Shown here: in pieces, positions 13,968 through 21,304 of the stretch
Position numbering within the stretch: position 1 is the stretch's first letter
How the letters are laid out: every line of letters starts with the position of its first letter
From: a virus
IMG/VR virus record: IMGVR_UViG_3300008952_000278
Span: 1-25,316 of that record
Length of the DNA: 25,316 bases
Direction: 5' to 3' (one strand)
Made by a program: the position numbers and the translations under genes
The notes under the pieces: model-generated
What the model saw: the letters and a program-made list of their open reading frames with translations, nothing else
What the model was told of the DNA's origin: nothing
Databases searched by the model: none

Positions 13968-15056
13968 ATGGATAATTTATTAAAAGACGCCATTGCTGAT
14001 GCAAAAGCAGTTCGTGAAACAGCTCTTGAAAATGCTAAAATCGCTTTAGAAGAAGCTTTCACTCCACGTTTACAGTCTATGCTTTCTAAGAAGATTCAAT
14101 CTGAAATGGAAAACGAAGAAGCTGTAACAGAAGAAGAAGCTGAAGAAGCTGAAGAAGCTGAAGAAGGCTATATGAACGATGAAGACGAAGACCCAACTGA
14201 TGACCACTCTGAAGAACCTGAAATAGATATGGAAGAAGACGAAGAAGAAGCAGGTGAAGAAGAAATGGAAGAAGAAGGCGTAATCGAAATCGATGGTGTA
14301 AAATATGCACCTGTAGTTTCTGAAGAAGAAGACGAAGAAGCAGAAGAAGAAGCTGAAGAAGTTTCTGAAGAAGAAGAAGCTGAGGAAGGTGAAGATGATG
14401 AGATGGATGAAGACCTAGACCTTGACGAAATATTAAAAGAGCTAGAAGAAGAAGCAGAAGAAGACGAAGAAGCTGAAGAAGTCGAAGAAGCTGAAGAAGT
14501 TTCTGAAGCAGAAGAAGCAGAAGAAGACGAAGAAGCTGAAGAAGTTGAAGAAACTGTCGAAGAAGAAGCTGTTGTTGAAGGTGAAGAAGAAGAAGTAGAA
14601 GAAGATATCGACCTTGAAGAAGTTCTTAAAGCTTTATCTGAAGAAGATGAAGAAGAAGTTTCTGAAAATACTGATGATCTCACTACTCTTAAAGCTGACC
14701 TTGAAGAGCATCGCAATGTAGTAAAGTACTTACGTTCTAAGTTAAACGAAGTTAATTTGTTAAACGCTAAGTTGTTGTTCACCAATAAACTTTTCCGTGC
14801 ATTTGGTTTATCAAATGACCAGAAGATGAAAGTTGTTGAAACATTCGACAGAGCAGCAAATCTTCGTGAAGTTAAATTGGTTTACTCCACTTTAGCAGAA
14901 TCTTTCGGAACGAAAGTAGAGAAAAAAGAAATCAAAGAATCCAAGGGCTCAGCCTCTAAAGCTGTTGCTTCAACTAAATCAGAAAAACAAGAAGAAATTA
15001 TTTCTGAAGGTGAAGTAATTAAAAATCGCTTTAAGAAGTTAGCCGGGATTATTTAG
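13968..15056 (+). CDS. 22: Prohead core scaffold protein (T4 gp22-like)
   Basis: The protein has 362 residues. The N-terminus (AKAVRETALENAKIALEEAF, then TPRLQSMLSKK) and the C-terminal helical domain (LNEVNLLNAKLLFTNKLFRA, FDRAANLREVKLVYSTLAES) match the prohead scaffold family of T4-like phages. The protein ends KNRFKKLAGII, a likely capsid-contact tail. Residues about 48-236 are an almost wholly acidic, Glu/Ala/Asp low-complexity tract. The scaffold fills the prohead and is degraded by the maturation protease, consistent with many (I/L)-x-E tripeptides. GGAG lies 7 bases before the ATG. The capsid gene follows 11 bases downstream. Codons such as CGT, GAC and AAC are commoner here than in flanking genes, as expected for a highly expressed pair. 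Confidence 0.92.
   Translation: MDNLLKDAIADAKAVRETALENAKIALEEAFTPRLQSMLSKKIQSEMENEEAVTEEEAEEAEEAEEGYMNDEDEDPTDDHSEEPEIDMEEDEEEAGEEEMEEEGVIEIDGVKYAPVVSEEEDEEAEEEAEEVSEEEEAEEGEDDEMDEDLDLDEILKELEEEAEEDEEAEEVEEAEEVSEAEEAEEDEEAEEVEETVEEEAVVEGEEEEVEEDIDLEEVLKALSEEDEEEVSENTDDLTTLKADLEEHRNVVKYLRSKLNEVNLLNAKLLFTNKLFRAFGLSNDQKMKVVETFDRAANLREVKLVYSTLAESFGTKVEKKEIKESKGSASKAVASTKSEKQEEIISEGEVIKNRFKKLAGII
14100..14680 (+). repeat. Purine-rich GAA/GCT triplet tract coding for the acidic scaffold region
   Basis: Imperfect tandem GAAGAAGAAGCT-type units run through about 580 bases. They encode blocks such as EEAEEAEEAEE. The frame is kept throughout and nearly every Glu is GAA. Such tracts can change length by slippage in multiples of three. 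On the other strand the tract yields a Ser-rich open frame that is an artefact. Confidence 0.8.
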
Positions 15057-15067
15057 GAGATATAATA

Positions 15068-16699
15068 ATGTCTAAAATGAAAAATCTTGGAACAATCGAA
15101 AAGTTGATGGATGGATATAATCCTTACCGTCAGCGTCAAGAAGAGACCCGCGGTTTAGTCAAGAAGTGGGAATCAACCGGTTTGTTAGAAGGTTTGAACG
15201 AAGAACAAAAAGTTCAGGGAATGGCAGTACTTCTTGAGAACCAAGCACGTCAGTTAATTGACGAAGCTAGTTCTACAGGTACATCAGCTAACTCAGAAGA
15301 GTGGAGCGGTGTTGCACTTCCTTTAGTTCGTAAAATCTTTGGTGAATTAGCAGCACAGGAATTCGTTTCTGTTCAGCCAATGAACCTACCTTCCGGTCTT
15401 ATATTTTATCTTGACTTTAAATACGGCACAGCACAACCTGGATTTGGTGATGGTGAGCAAGTATTTGGTGTAACATCAGGTAGTGGCGACCCAACAGCTG
15501 GACTTTATGGTGCAGGTAGATTCGGATATTCAATTAACGAAGCTACTAGTACAAGTCAAGCTACAGCAGCAATTACAGGTTCTGCAACTTGGGTAATGGT
15601 TGATTTTGAACCAGACTTGTCAAGTTCTTTAAGTAACTTAAAGTACTGCGATGTACCGTTGTCAACAATGTCAAACCCAGATAAAGAAGGTGTAAGAGCT
15701 TTCAAACCTACAGGTTCAGCAGCTCTTACAGCATATTACCCAGCATACACTAAAATCTTAAATGGTGTAGCAGGTAGTGAAGTTGCTCCTTCAGATACGA
15801 CGGCATCACACGTTCGCTTTATTATTGATGAAGGTTCAACAGCAGCTAACGTTTCTGTTCAATATCATAAAGCACCAACTGACACAACACGTGGTGACTT
15901 TGAAGATACACCAACTGAACCAGCAACTGATTCTGGTATCCCAGAAATCGATATCGCAATGCGTTCGATTCCTATCGTTGCTAAAACACGTAAGTTGAAA
16001 GCAGTTTGGACTCCTGAGTTAGCACAAGACTTAAATGCATACCATTCAGTTGATGCAGAAGCAGAACTTACTTCACTACTTAGTGAGTATGTATCAATGG
16101 AAATCGATCTTGAAATCCTTGATATGCTTCGTCTTAATGCTATTGCTAAGACAGAAAAATGGTCAGCAAAAGTTGGCTATGAGTTAAACGCCGCAGGAAC
16201 AGCATTTGAAGAAACATCTGCTAATTCAAACGCTTACACAAAAGGTGAGTGGTTCCAGACTCTTGGTAACAAGATACAGTCTGTTTCCAACGCAATTCAT
16301 CAGAAAACACTCAGAGGTGGAGCTAACTTTATTGTAGTTTCTCCTGAGATTGCTACAGTCCTTGAATCTATTCCTGGATACGCAACTGATTCTGATGGTG
16401 CTTCAACAAACAATTCTTACGCAATGGGCGTACAGAAAGCTGGAATGTTGAACAACAGATTCACAGTATATAAGAACCCATACCAGTTCGAGAATGTAAT
16501 TCTTGTTGGTTTCCGTGGAAGTAACTTCCTAGAAACAGGTGCTGTGTATGCTCCTTATGTACCGATGATTATGACACCTCTTGTATACGACCCAACTAAC
16601 TTTACTCCAAGAAAAGGTGTAATGACAAGATACGCTAAGGAAGTTGTCAGACCCGAATTCTACGGTAAAGTTGTCGTAGCAGACGTAGACAAAGTTTAA
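15068..16699 (+). CDS. 23: Major capsid protein (T4 gp23-like)
   Basis: The protein has 543 residues, close to T4 gp23 (521). The N-terminal propeptide (MSKMKNLGTIEKLMDGYNPY) ends in LLENQARQLIDEASSTG, where the L-I-D-E66|A67 junction fits the T4 prohead protease cleavage rule (I/L-x-E). Next comes the conserved segment WSGVALPLVRKIFGELAAQE, then VSVQPMNLPSGLIFYLDFKYG of the HK97-fold family. The C-terminus (RKGVMTRYAKEVVRPEFYGK) is also typical. AGGAG lies 8 bases before the ATG. An intrinsic terminator follows. Arg is mostly CGT/CGC (about 11 to 7 AGA by eye) and Asn is often AAC, unlike the AGA/AAT-rich neighbours, indicating selection for high expression. Confidence 0.96.
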   Translation: MSKMKNLGTIEKLMDGYNPYRQRQEETRGLVKKWESTGLLEGLNEEQKVQGMAVLLENQARQLIDEASSTGTSANSEEWSGVALPLVRKIFGELAAQEFVSVQPMNLPSGLIFYLDFKYGTAQPGFGDGEQVFGVTSGSGDPTAGLYGAGRFGYSINEATSTSQATAAITGSATWVMVDFEPDLSSSLSNLKYCDVPLSTMSNPDKEGVRAFKPTGSAALTAYYPAYTKILNGVAGSEVAPSDTTASHVRFIIDEGSTAANVSVQYHKAPTDTTRGDFEDTPTEPATDSGIPEIDIAMRSIPIVAKTRKLKAVWTPELAQDLNAYHSVDAEAELTSLLSEYVSMEIDLEILDMLRLNAIAKTEKWSAKVGYELNAAGTAFEETSANSNAYTKGEWFQTLGNKIQSVSNAIHQKTLRGGANFIVVSPEIATVLESIPGYATDSDGASTNNSYAMGVQKAGMLNNRFTVYKNPYQFENVILVGFRGSNFLETGAVYAPYVPMIMTPLVYDPTNFTPRKGVMTRYAKEVVRPEFYGKVVVADVDKV

Positions 16700-16722
16700 T
16701 TGATTTAAACTTAGTTGTCATA

Positions 16723-16739
16723 GAGGTGTATTTCACCTC
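16723..16739 (+). other. Small perfect hairpin between capsid gene and terminator
   Basis: GAGGTG-TATTT-CACCTC, a 6-base-pair stem with a 5-base loop, 23 bases after the capsid stop. It has no U run (AAATTT follows). It may protect the 3' end of the capsid message or mark a processing site; the function is inference. Confidence 0.55.
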
Positions 16740-16745
16740 AAATTT

Positions 16746-16778
16746 AAAAAGGGGAGATTTCGGTCTCCCCTTTTTTTT
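16746..16778 (+). terminator. Strong intrinsic terminator after major capsid gene
   Basis: GGGGAGA (16751-16757) pairs with TCTCCCC (16764-16770) around TTTCGG, followed by eight T residues; the A run before and T run after extend the stem to 12 pairs. The symmetry would also terminate transcription from the other strand, but no minus-strand gene is seen. It separates the head unit from the neck and tail unit that begins at the element at 16794. Confidence 0.92.
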
Positions 16779-16793
16779 ATTTATTTACGGTTG

Positions 16794-16809
16794 TTATATT
16801 TATTAGTGA
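16794..16809 (+). promoter_or_regulatory. Candidate late promoter element (TTATATTTATTAGTGA)
   Basis: It lies just downstream of the terminator and its ATATTTAT core ends 33 bases before the next ATG. It is identical over 16 bases to 10498-10513. Position right after a terminator makes a promoter here almost necessary; the exact element is inferred. Confidence 0.6.
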
Positions 16810-16836
16810 ATAAAAATATTTTTTAGGAGAAGTTAA

Positions 16837-17988
16837 ATGAGTCAACAATCGATATGGCCGGGTTCGGGTTCAGCAGCAAGTGGTTCTACACCATTTGGTC
16901 TATATGATGCAGATAGTGAGTTTCAAACAGAAGCACCACAATTTGCTAAGTGGTGTGCTCAAAGACTAGGTTATCCTATTATGGCTGTTGAACTACAAGA
17001 TGTACAATTCTATGCATGTTTTGAAGAAAGCATTAGTGAATATTCAGCACAAATAAATCAATTTAACATAAAAGACAATCTTTTAAGTCTACAAGGCCAA
17101 TCAACAGGTTCTAATTTTACTCATAAAAGAATATCAAGAACTATGGGTGAAACAATCAAATTATCTAAACAATATGGTACTGAAGCTGGAGTAGGTGGTG
17201 ATGTTGACTGGAAAAAGGGTTCAATATCAGTAACAAGTGGTTCACAAGAATATGATTTAAATGCGTTATATGCTGATGTATCTGAAAGTGGAGCTATAGA
17301 AATCAAAAGAATATATTATGAAGCTACACCAGCAATGCAGAGATTCTTTGACCCATATGCTACAACTGGTTATGGTACAATAAATATGGTTGAAAGTTTT
17401 GGTTTTGGTGATTATTCACCGGCAGTATCTTTCACATTGATGCCTTTATTTGAAGATTTACTAAGAGTCCAAGCTATTGAATTAAATGACTCAATTAGAA
17501 AAGCAAATCATTCATTTACACTTGTTAATAACAAACTTAGAGTATTTCCAGACCCAGAAGAAGATAAAACACTTTATTTTGATTATATAGTAACAAGTGA
17601 TAGAGATAATCCTTTACAGACAGAATATAGTGGTTCTGCTGATGTTGTATCAGACTTTTCTAATGCACAATATAATAATATGCAATATCAACATATCAAT
17701 GATGTTGGAAAACAATGGATACGAAAATATGGTTTAGCATTATCTAAAGAACTTTTAGGTATTATTCGTTCTAAATATGGTACTATTCCAATACCGAATG
17801 CAGATACTACATTAGATGGTGATGCATTACGTTCAGAGGCAGCTACTGAAAAAGAAGTTCTTGTAACACAACTCAGAGAAATGTTAGAACAAACAAGTCG
17901 GAAAGCTTTATTAGAAGCTGATAAAGACGAAGCAGAATTCTTACAAGAAAAATTACAGAAAATTCCATATCCAATTTATATAGGATAA
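16837..17988 (+). CDS. 13: Neck protein (T4 gp13-like head completion)
   Basis: The protein has 383 residues (T4 gp13 has 309). After a Gly/Ser-rich start, residues about 25-70 (FQTEAPQFAKWCAQRLGYPI, then MAVELQDVQFYACFEESISEY) match the helix-turn pattern found at the N-terminus of gp13-type neck proteins of marine T4-like phages. A beta-rich middle (KGSISVTSGSQEYDLNALYA, RVFPDPEEDKTLYFDYIV) and a C-terminal helical tail (EKEVLVTQLREMLEQTSRKA) follow. It would bind the portal and close the filled head. AGGAG lies 8 bases before the ATG. It opens a new unit after the terminator, and the next genes look like gp14 and gp15 in T4 order. Confidence 0.8.
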   Translation: MSQQSIWPGSGSAASGSTPFGLYDADSEFQTEAPQFAKWCAQRLGYPIMAVELQDVQFYACFEESISEYSAQINQFNIKDNLLSLQGQSTGSNFTHKRISRTMGETIKLSKQYGTEAGVGGDVDWKKGSISVTSGSQEYDLNALYADVSESGAIEIKRIYYEATPAMQRFFDPYATTGYGTINMVESFGFGDYSPAVSFTLMPLFEDLLRVQAIELNDSIRKANHSFTLVNNKLRVFPDPEEDKTLYFDYIVTSDRDNPLQTEYSGSADVVSDFSNAQYNNMQYQHINDVGKQWIRKYGLALSKELLGIIRSKYGTIPIPNADTTLDGDALRSEAATEKEVLVTQLREMLEQTSRKALLEADKDEAEFLQEKLQKIPYPIYIG

Positions 17989-17992
17989 TATT

Positions 17993-18478
17993 ATGGCAGG
18001 TCGTTATTATCCACAACTCGATATTAATACTTTTGATAAGCTTAATAAAGAGTTAGTTGGTGACTTATATACAAGTAAAGATGGTATCATAAATCAAGAA
18101 GTTGTTATTTATAAAATTTCAGCTCAAGATACAGAAGTGAATATGTATGGTGAAACTTCACAAGGTAAAGTTTATAAACCAGGTGTTCAAGTAGTATGTA
18201 TAATTGAAGCTGAAGATCAAACAACAACTACAGATGAATTTGGACCAGACTTACAACAAAATATCATTTTCTCTTTTTTGAGACAATCTTTAGTTGACAT
18301 AAGTTATGTTGTTGAGATAGGTGATATTGTAGATTGGAATAGTGGTTATTGGGAAATATCTTCAGTAAACGAAAATCAATTAGTTGGTGGTCAAACCGAC
18401 CATAATCATTCAGTTGTATGTAATGCATTTTTAGTAAGAACATCACACCTAAATATTGAAAGAGTGAGAAGTATATAA
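17993..18478 (+). CDS. Probable neck/head-closure protein (gp14-like position)
   Basis: The protein has 161 residues, is acidic and beta-rich. Segments include VVIYKISAQDTEVNMYGETS and VVEIGDIVDWNSGYWEISSV, the latter resembling the 'GD-x-(I/V)-x-x-x-x-x-x-x-(W/F)-E-I' stretch of T4 gp14 (from memory). It is shorter than T4 gp14 (256). The place between gp13-like and gp15-like genes supports a head-closure or neck role. AGGA lies 7 bases before the ATG and it follows the previous gene after 4 bases. Its stop overlaps the next start (TAATG). Confidence 0.68.
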   Translation: MAGRYYPQLDINTFDKLNKELVGDLYTSKDGIINQEVVIYKISAQDTEVNMYGETSQGKVYKPGVQVVCIIEAEDQTTTTDEFGPDLQQNIIFSFLRQSLVDISYVVEIGDIVDWNSGYWEISSVNENQLVGGQTDHNHSVVCNAFLVRTSHLNIERVRSI

Positions 18479-20157
18479 TGTCAACAAAACCATTACCAAG
18501 AAAACAAAGGGTCTTAAACAGAGGTTATCTATATTCAAGGACGAATGATAATATAAAAACACCATCTGTGTCTTTGGTAGATATGGATAGTGCAATTATG
18601 TTTTATTTTGAAAATGTAATTAAACCATCTGTAAAAGATAACGGTGAAAATGTAAAAGTTCCAATTATGTATGCATCACCTGAACGTTGGAAATCAATCT
18701 TACGTGATGGTTTTATGAAAGACAAAAAACGACAAATCATTACACCAGTTATAGCATATCGTAGAACTTCAATAGAACGAGATGAAACAATTCCACAAGA
18801 TAAGTTAGATGCTAATAATCCAAATATGTTTTATACATTTGAGAAAAAATTCTCTAACACAAATCGTTATGATAATTTTGCAATACAACAAGGTACATTA
18901 CCACAAAGAGAATATTACAATGTAACATTACCAGATTATGTAACATTAACTTATGATTTTATTATTTGGACAAGTTATATTGAACAAATGAATAAAATAG
19001 TTGAAAAAGTTATTTATTCTGATGGTGCATATTGGGGTGACCCTGAGAAATTAAGATTTAGAAGTCATATTGAAAGTGTAACAGATGCTACTGAAATTTC
19101 AGATGTAGAAAGATTAGTTAGAACAAACTTTTCAGTTACATTGAGAGGTTATTTATTACCAGAAGGAAATTTTGACCATCGTTCAACTACACAAAAATTT
19201 ATTACACCTAAAAAAGTAATAATCGGTACTGAAACCGATGCCGTTGTTGATAAAAAAGTTGGTAGAGCAGGTCAATTTACAGAAGGTCTTGTTGACAAAA
19301 CTTCATTACCAGGTTCACCCGCAGTATCAGGTATAGCAATAGAATTAACTAATCCAATAACTTTTAATCAAGGTACTGGTGTAACTTTAAGTAATGATGG
19401 TATTTCTTTTGATGGTAGTTCAGCTGTTGATTTAACACTTTCTATTGGTCAAGATGTTGCAACAACAGCAGATGTAGTATTTAATTCAGTTTCAGCTAGT
19501 TCAGTAATATTAGGTAGTACTACAATAGATGGTAGTAATATAACAGGTGATTTAGGTGTAACGGGTTCAGTAACTCTTACTGGTGATTTTTCAGTTAGTG
19601 GTGATGCTACGATAGGTGGTATTGTAACAGCTCAAGAGTTTCACACAGAATTTGTATCTTCATCTATAATTTATGCAAGTGGTTCATCTCAAATTGGTGA
19701 TACTCTGGATGATACTCATAACTTTACTGGTAGCTTATCTATTACTGGTTCATATGAATTAAATGGATATGAGGTTACAGAGATTTCGAATGACACGACT
19801 TTAGCTGACGCAAGTGCAACGGCTCTTGTTACAGAGAATGCAGCAAAAACTTATATAGATACAACTACAATAACAAATCAATTATATTTAAGAAAAAGTT
19901 TCTTTAAGAAAAACATTTCAATAACTGGTGTATCTACTGCTAGTTTCAATGCAGTAACAGCATCAGCTCCGTCTGGTTTAACAGCAACAAATGAGGATGA
20001 TTTTGTGTTCTTTATTAACGGACAATATATGGAACACGATGCCTTAACAATACAACAATCAAGTACAACATTTTTACTAAAAGTTGATAATAGTTCAATA
20101 GGTTATGATTTAGAAAGTGATGATGAAATAATCGCAATAGGTAAGTTTGATTCGTAA
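18478..20157 (+). CDS. 15: T4 gp15-like tail terminator fused to a fiber-like C-terminal module
   Basis: The protein has 559 residues, about twice T4 gp15 (272). Residues about 1-255 resemble the gp15 tail terminator/sheath stabiliser: VPIMYASPERWKSIL near 61, LPDYVTLTYDFIIWTSYIEQ near 150, and TNFSVTLRGYLLPEGNFDH near 219. Residues about 280-559 are Ser/Thr/Gly beta-repeats as in phage fibers (SGSSQIGDTLDDTHNFTGSL near 401) and end IGYDLESDDEIIAIGKFDS. The gp15 part would cap the tail tube and join the neck; the rest would project outward. The junction is in frame without a stop or internal start of note. The C-terminal half is paralogous to the next gene. The first start overlaps the previous stop. 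Confidence 0.82.
   Translation: MSTKPLPRKQRVLNRGYLYSRTNDNIKTPSVSLVDMDSAIMFYFENVIKPSVKDNGENVKVPIMYASPERWKSILRDGFMKDKKRQIITPVIAYRRTSIERDETIPQDKLDANNPNMFYTFEKKFSNTNRYDNFAIQQGTLPQREYYNVTLPDYVTLTYDFIIWTSYIEQMNKIVEKVIYSDGAYWGDPEKLRFRSHIESVTDATEISDVERLVRTNFSVTLRGYLLPEGNFDHRSTTQKFITPKKVIIGTETDAVVDKKVGRAGQFTEGLVDKTSLPGSPAVSGIAIELTNPITFNQGTGVTLSNDGISFDGSSAVDLTLSIGQDVATTADVVFNSVSASSVILGSTTIDGSNITGDLGVTGSVTLTGDFSVSGDATIGGIVTAQEFHTEFVSSSIIYASGSSQIGDTLDDTHNFTGSLSITGSYELNGYEVTEISNDTTLADASATALVTENAAKTYIDTTTITNQLYLRKSFFKKNISITGVSTASFNAVTASAPSGLTATNEDDFVFFINGQYMEHDALTIQQSSTTFLLKVDNSSIGYDLESDDEIIAIGKFDS
19678..20157 (+). repeat. Fiber module, copy 1 (inside the gp15-like gene)
   Basis: It encodes SGSSQIGDTLDDTHNFTGSL through the C-terminus. 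Matches copy 2 (20517-20987) along its whole length at protein level, including YLRKSF, TASAPSG, LKVxNxSxGYDL and DEIIxxGKFxS, with similar spacing. DNA identity is clear but diverged. Confidence 0.8.
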
Positions 20158-20987
20158 TGGCAATTAAATACACATTAAAGCAACCATTAGAATTCATCAA
20201 TGGTACTAGTTTTAGTACTACACCACTTGATGATATCTACGCCATAGACACAGTTACAGTTACTTTTAATATAGATCAAGTAGTTGGTTCAGGTTCTAAT
20301 GTTGTTTTTAATCAAGTTTCTTCATCAACATTACCAATCCTAATAGATAACGGTATTTTCAAGTTAGATGATGGTTCTATAACGGGTTCTTATACACATA
20401 CTGGTAATTTTTCAATATTAAATAATTTTACATTTGCAGATGATTTATCCATAGGCGGTAAACTCACTGCTGAACGAATAGAGGCAGAACTAACACAATC
20501 AACCGTTATATTTAAAAGCGGTTCATCTCAGTTTGGTGATACTTTAGACGATACACATATTTTTACAGGTAGTTTATCTATATCTGGTTCACATATATTG
20601 GGTTTTAGTGTAAGTGGTATATCTAACGATACTACATTAGCAGATAGTAATGCAACAGATTTACTTACAGAAAATGCGTTGAATAATTTTTCTTTAGGTG
20701 TAAGCACTGAAGCTAGTTATTTAAGAAAGTCATTTACTAAAGTAGGTACATATGTTAGTGAGGCGACAGCTAGTTTTTTAGCAGTAACTGCCTCAGCACC
20801 AAGTGGGTACACTACAACAAGTGAACAAGATTTTATGTTTTTTAATAATGGTATGTTAATAGAATATGATGCGTTAGATATACAACAAAATGGTAGTACT
20901 ATGTTATTAAAAGTTAATAATGATAGTTTGGGATATGATTTACGATCAACTGATGAAATTATTGGGTTTGGTAAATTTAATTCATAA
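20157..20987 (+). CDS. Fiber-like structural protein, paralogue of the preceding C-terminal module
   Basis: The protein has 276 residues, Ser/Thr/Gly/Asn-rich and beta-rich. It contains SGSSQFGDTLDDTHIFTGSL (near 121) and ends SLGYDLRSTDEIIGFGKFNS, both matching the preceding protein's C-terminal half. The N-terminal 85 residues (MAIKYTLKQPLEFINGTSFS) are different and may be the anchoring part. The start overlaps the previous stop (TAATG) with no good ribosome binding site, so it is probably translated by coupling and made with the fused version. Likely a fiber, whisker or accessory virion protein. Confidence 0.8.
   Translation: MAIKYTLKQPLEFINGTSFSTTPLDDIYAIDTVTVTFNIDQVVGSGSNVVFNQVSSSTLPILIDNGIFKLDDGSITGSYTHTGNFSILNNFTFADDLSIGGKLTAERIEAELTQSTVIFKSGSSQFGDTLDDTHIFTGSLSISGSHILGFSVSGISNDTTLADSNATDLLTENALNNFSLGVSTEASYLRKSFTKVGTYVSEATASFLAVTASAPSGYTTTSEQDFMFFNNGMLIEYDALDIQQNGSTMLLKVNNDSLGYDLRSTDEIIGFGKFNS
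20517..20987 (+). repeat. Fiber module, copy 2 (free-standing gene)
   Basis: It is the second copy of the module at 19678-20157. It lies about 840 bases downstream in the same orientation. Together they indicate a tandem duplication with later divergence, or recombination between fiber genes. Confidence 0.8.
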
Positions 20988-21013
20988 TCCCACTTTTCTT
21001 TTACCATATTTTG

Positions 21014-21021
21014 ATATTTAT
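21014..21021 (+). promoter_or_regulatory. ATATTTAT element before the zinc-finger gene
   Basis: It lies 4 bases before the ATG at 21026, too close to be that gene's promoter at the usual spacing. It may serve the fiber gene at 21285 or be chance. Low weight. Confidence 0.15.
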
Positions 21022-21025
21022 AAGT

Positions 21026-21304
21026 ATGAGGAAACGAAACTGGCCCAACCGTAAAAACAGACCATGTCCCGATTGTGGGAGAATGTTGACATACACGCGA
21101 AAAGATAGTTTCGATAGGGCGATGGGAAACAATAGTGTTTGTAAGTCGTGTGCACAAGTAGATAGAAAACTTACAGTAGAAACAATAGAAAAAATGAAAC
21201 AACCAAAAACTACTCAACACAAAAAGAAGATTTCAAAATCAATAACTTCGTGGTGGGAAGAAAGAAAACAGGAAGATTTAAGAGATGGCATTAATCCACA
21301 GTAA
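21026..21304 (+). CDS. Small zinc-finger protein with NUMOD3-like tail, possibly mobile-gene related
   Basis: The protein has 92 residues from the ATG at 21026. Four cysteines, C14-x2-C17 and C39-x2-C42 (CPDC, CKSC), form a zinc ribbon. The C-terminal half (TTQHKKKISKSITSWWEERK) resembles the NUMOD3-type DNA-binding repeat found in phage homing endonucleases. No HNH or GIY-YIG catalytic motif is present, so it is either a remnant or a small DNA-binding protein. It is inserted between fiber genes, its basic Lys/Arg composition differs from them, and it overlaps the next gene by 20 bases. No ribosome binding site precedes the ATG, so the start is uncertain. Confidence 0.62.
   Translation: MRKRNWPNRKNRPCPDCGRMLTYTRKDSFDRAMGNNSVCKSCAQVDRKLTVETIEKMKQPKTTQHKKKISKSITSWWEERKQEDLRDGINPQ

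Noticed and set aside
14100-14680. CRISPR-like or minisatellite repeat
   Set aside because: Units are imperfect, have no spacers and keep the reading frame of the scaffold gene.
14168-14785. Long open frame on the minus strand, Ser-rich, 205 residues
   Set aside because: It is the complement of the GAA-rich acidic tract of the scaffold gene, read in a stop-free frame. Its composition is purely that of the reversed repeat.
20717-21220. Minus-strand open frame of 167 residues over the fiber paralogue and the zinc-finger gene
   Set aside because: The + strand product matches its neighbour's module and is clearly real; the reverse frame has no domain signal.
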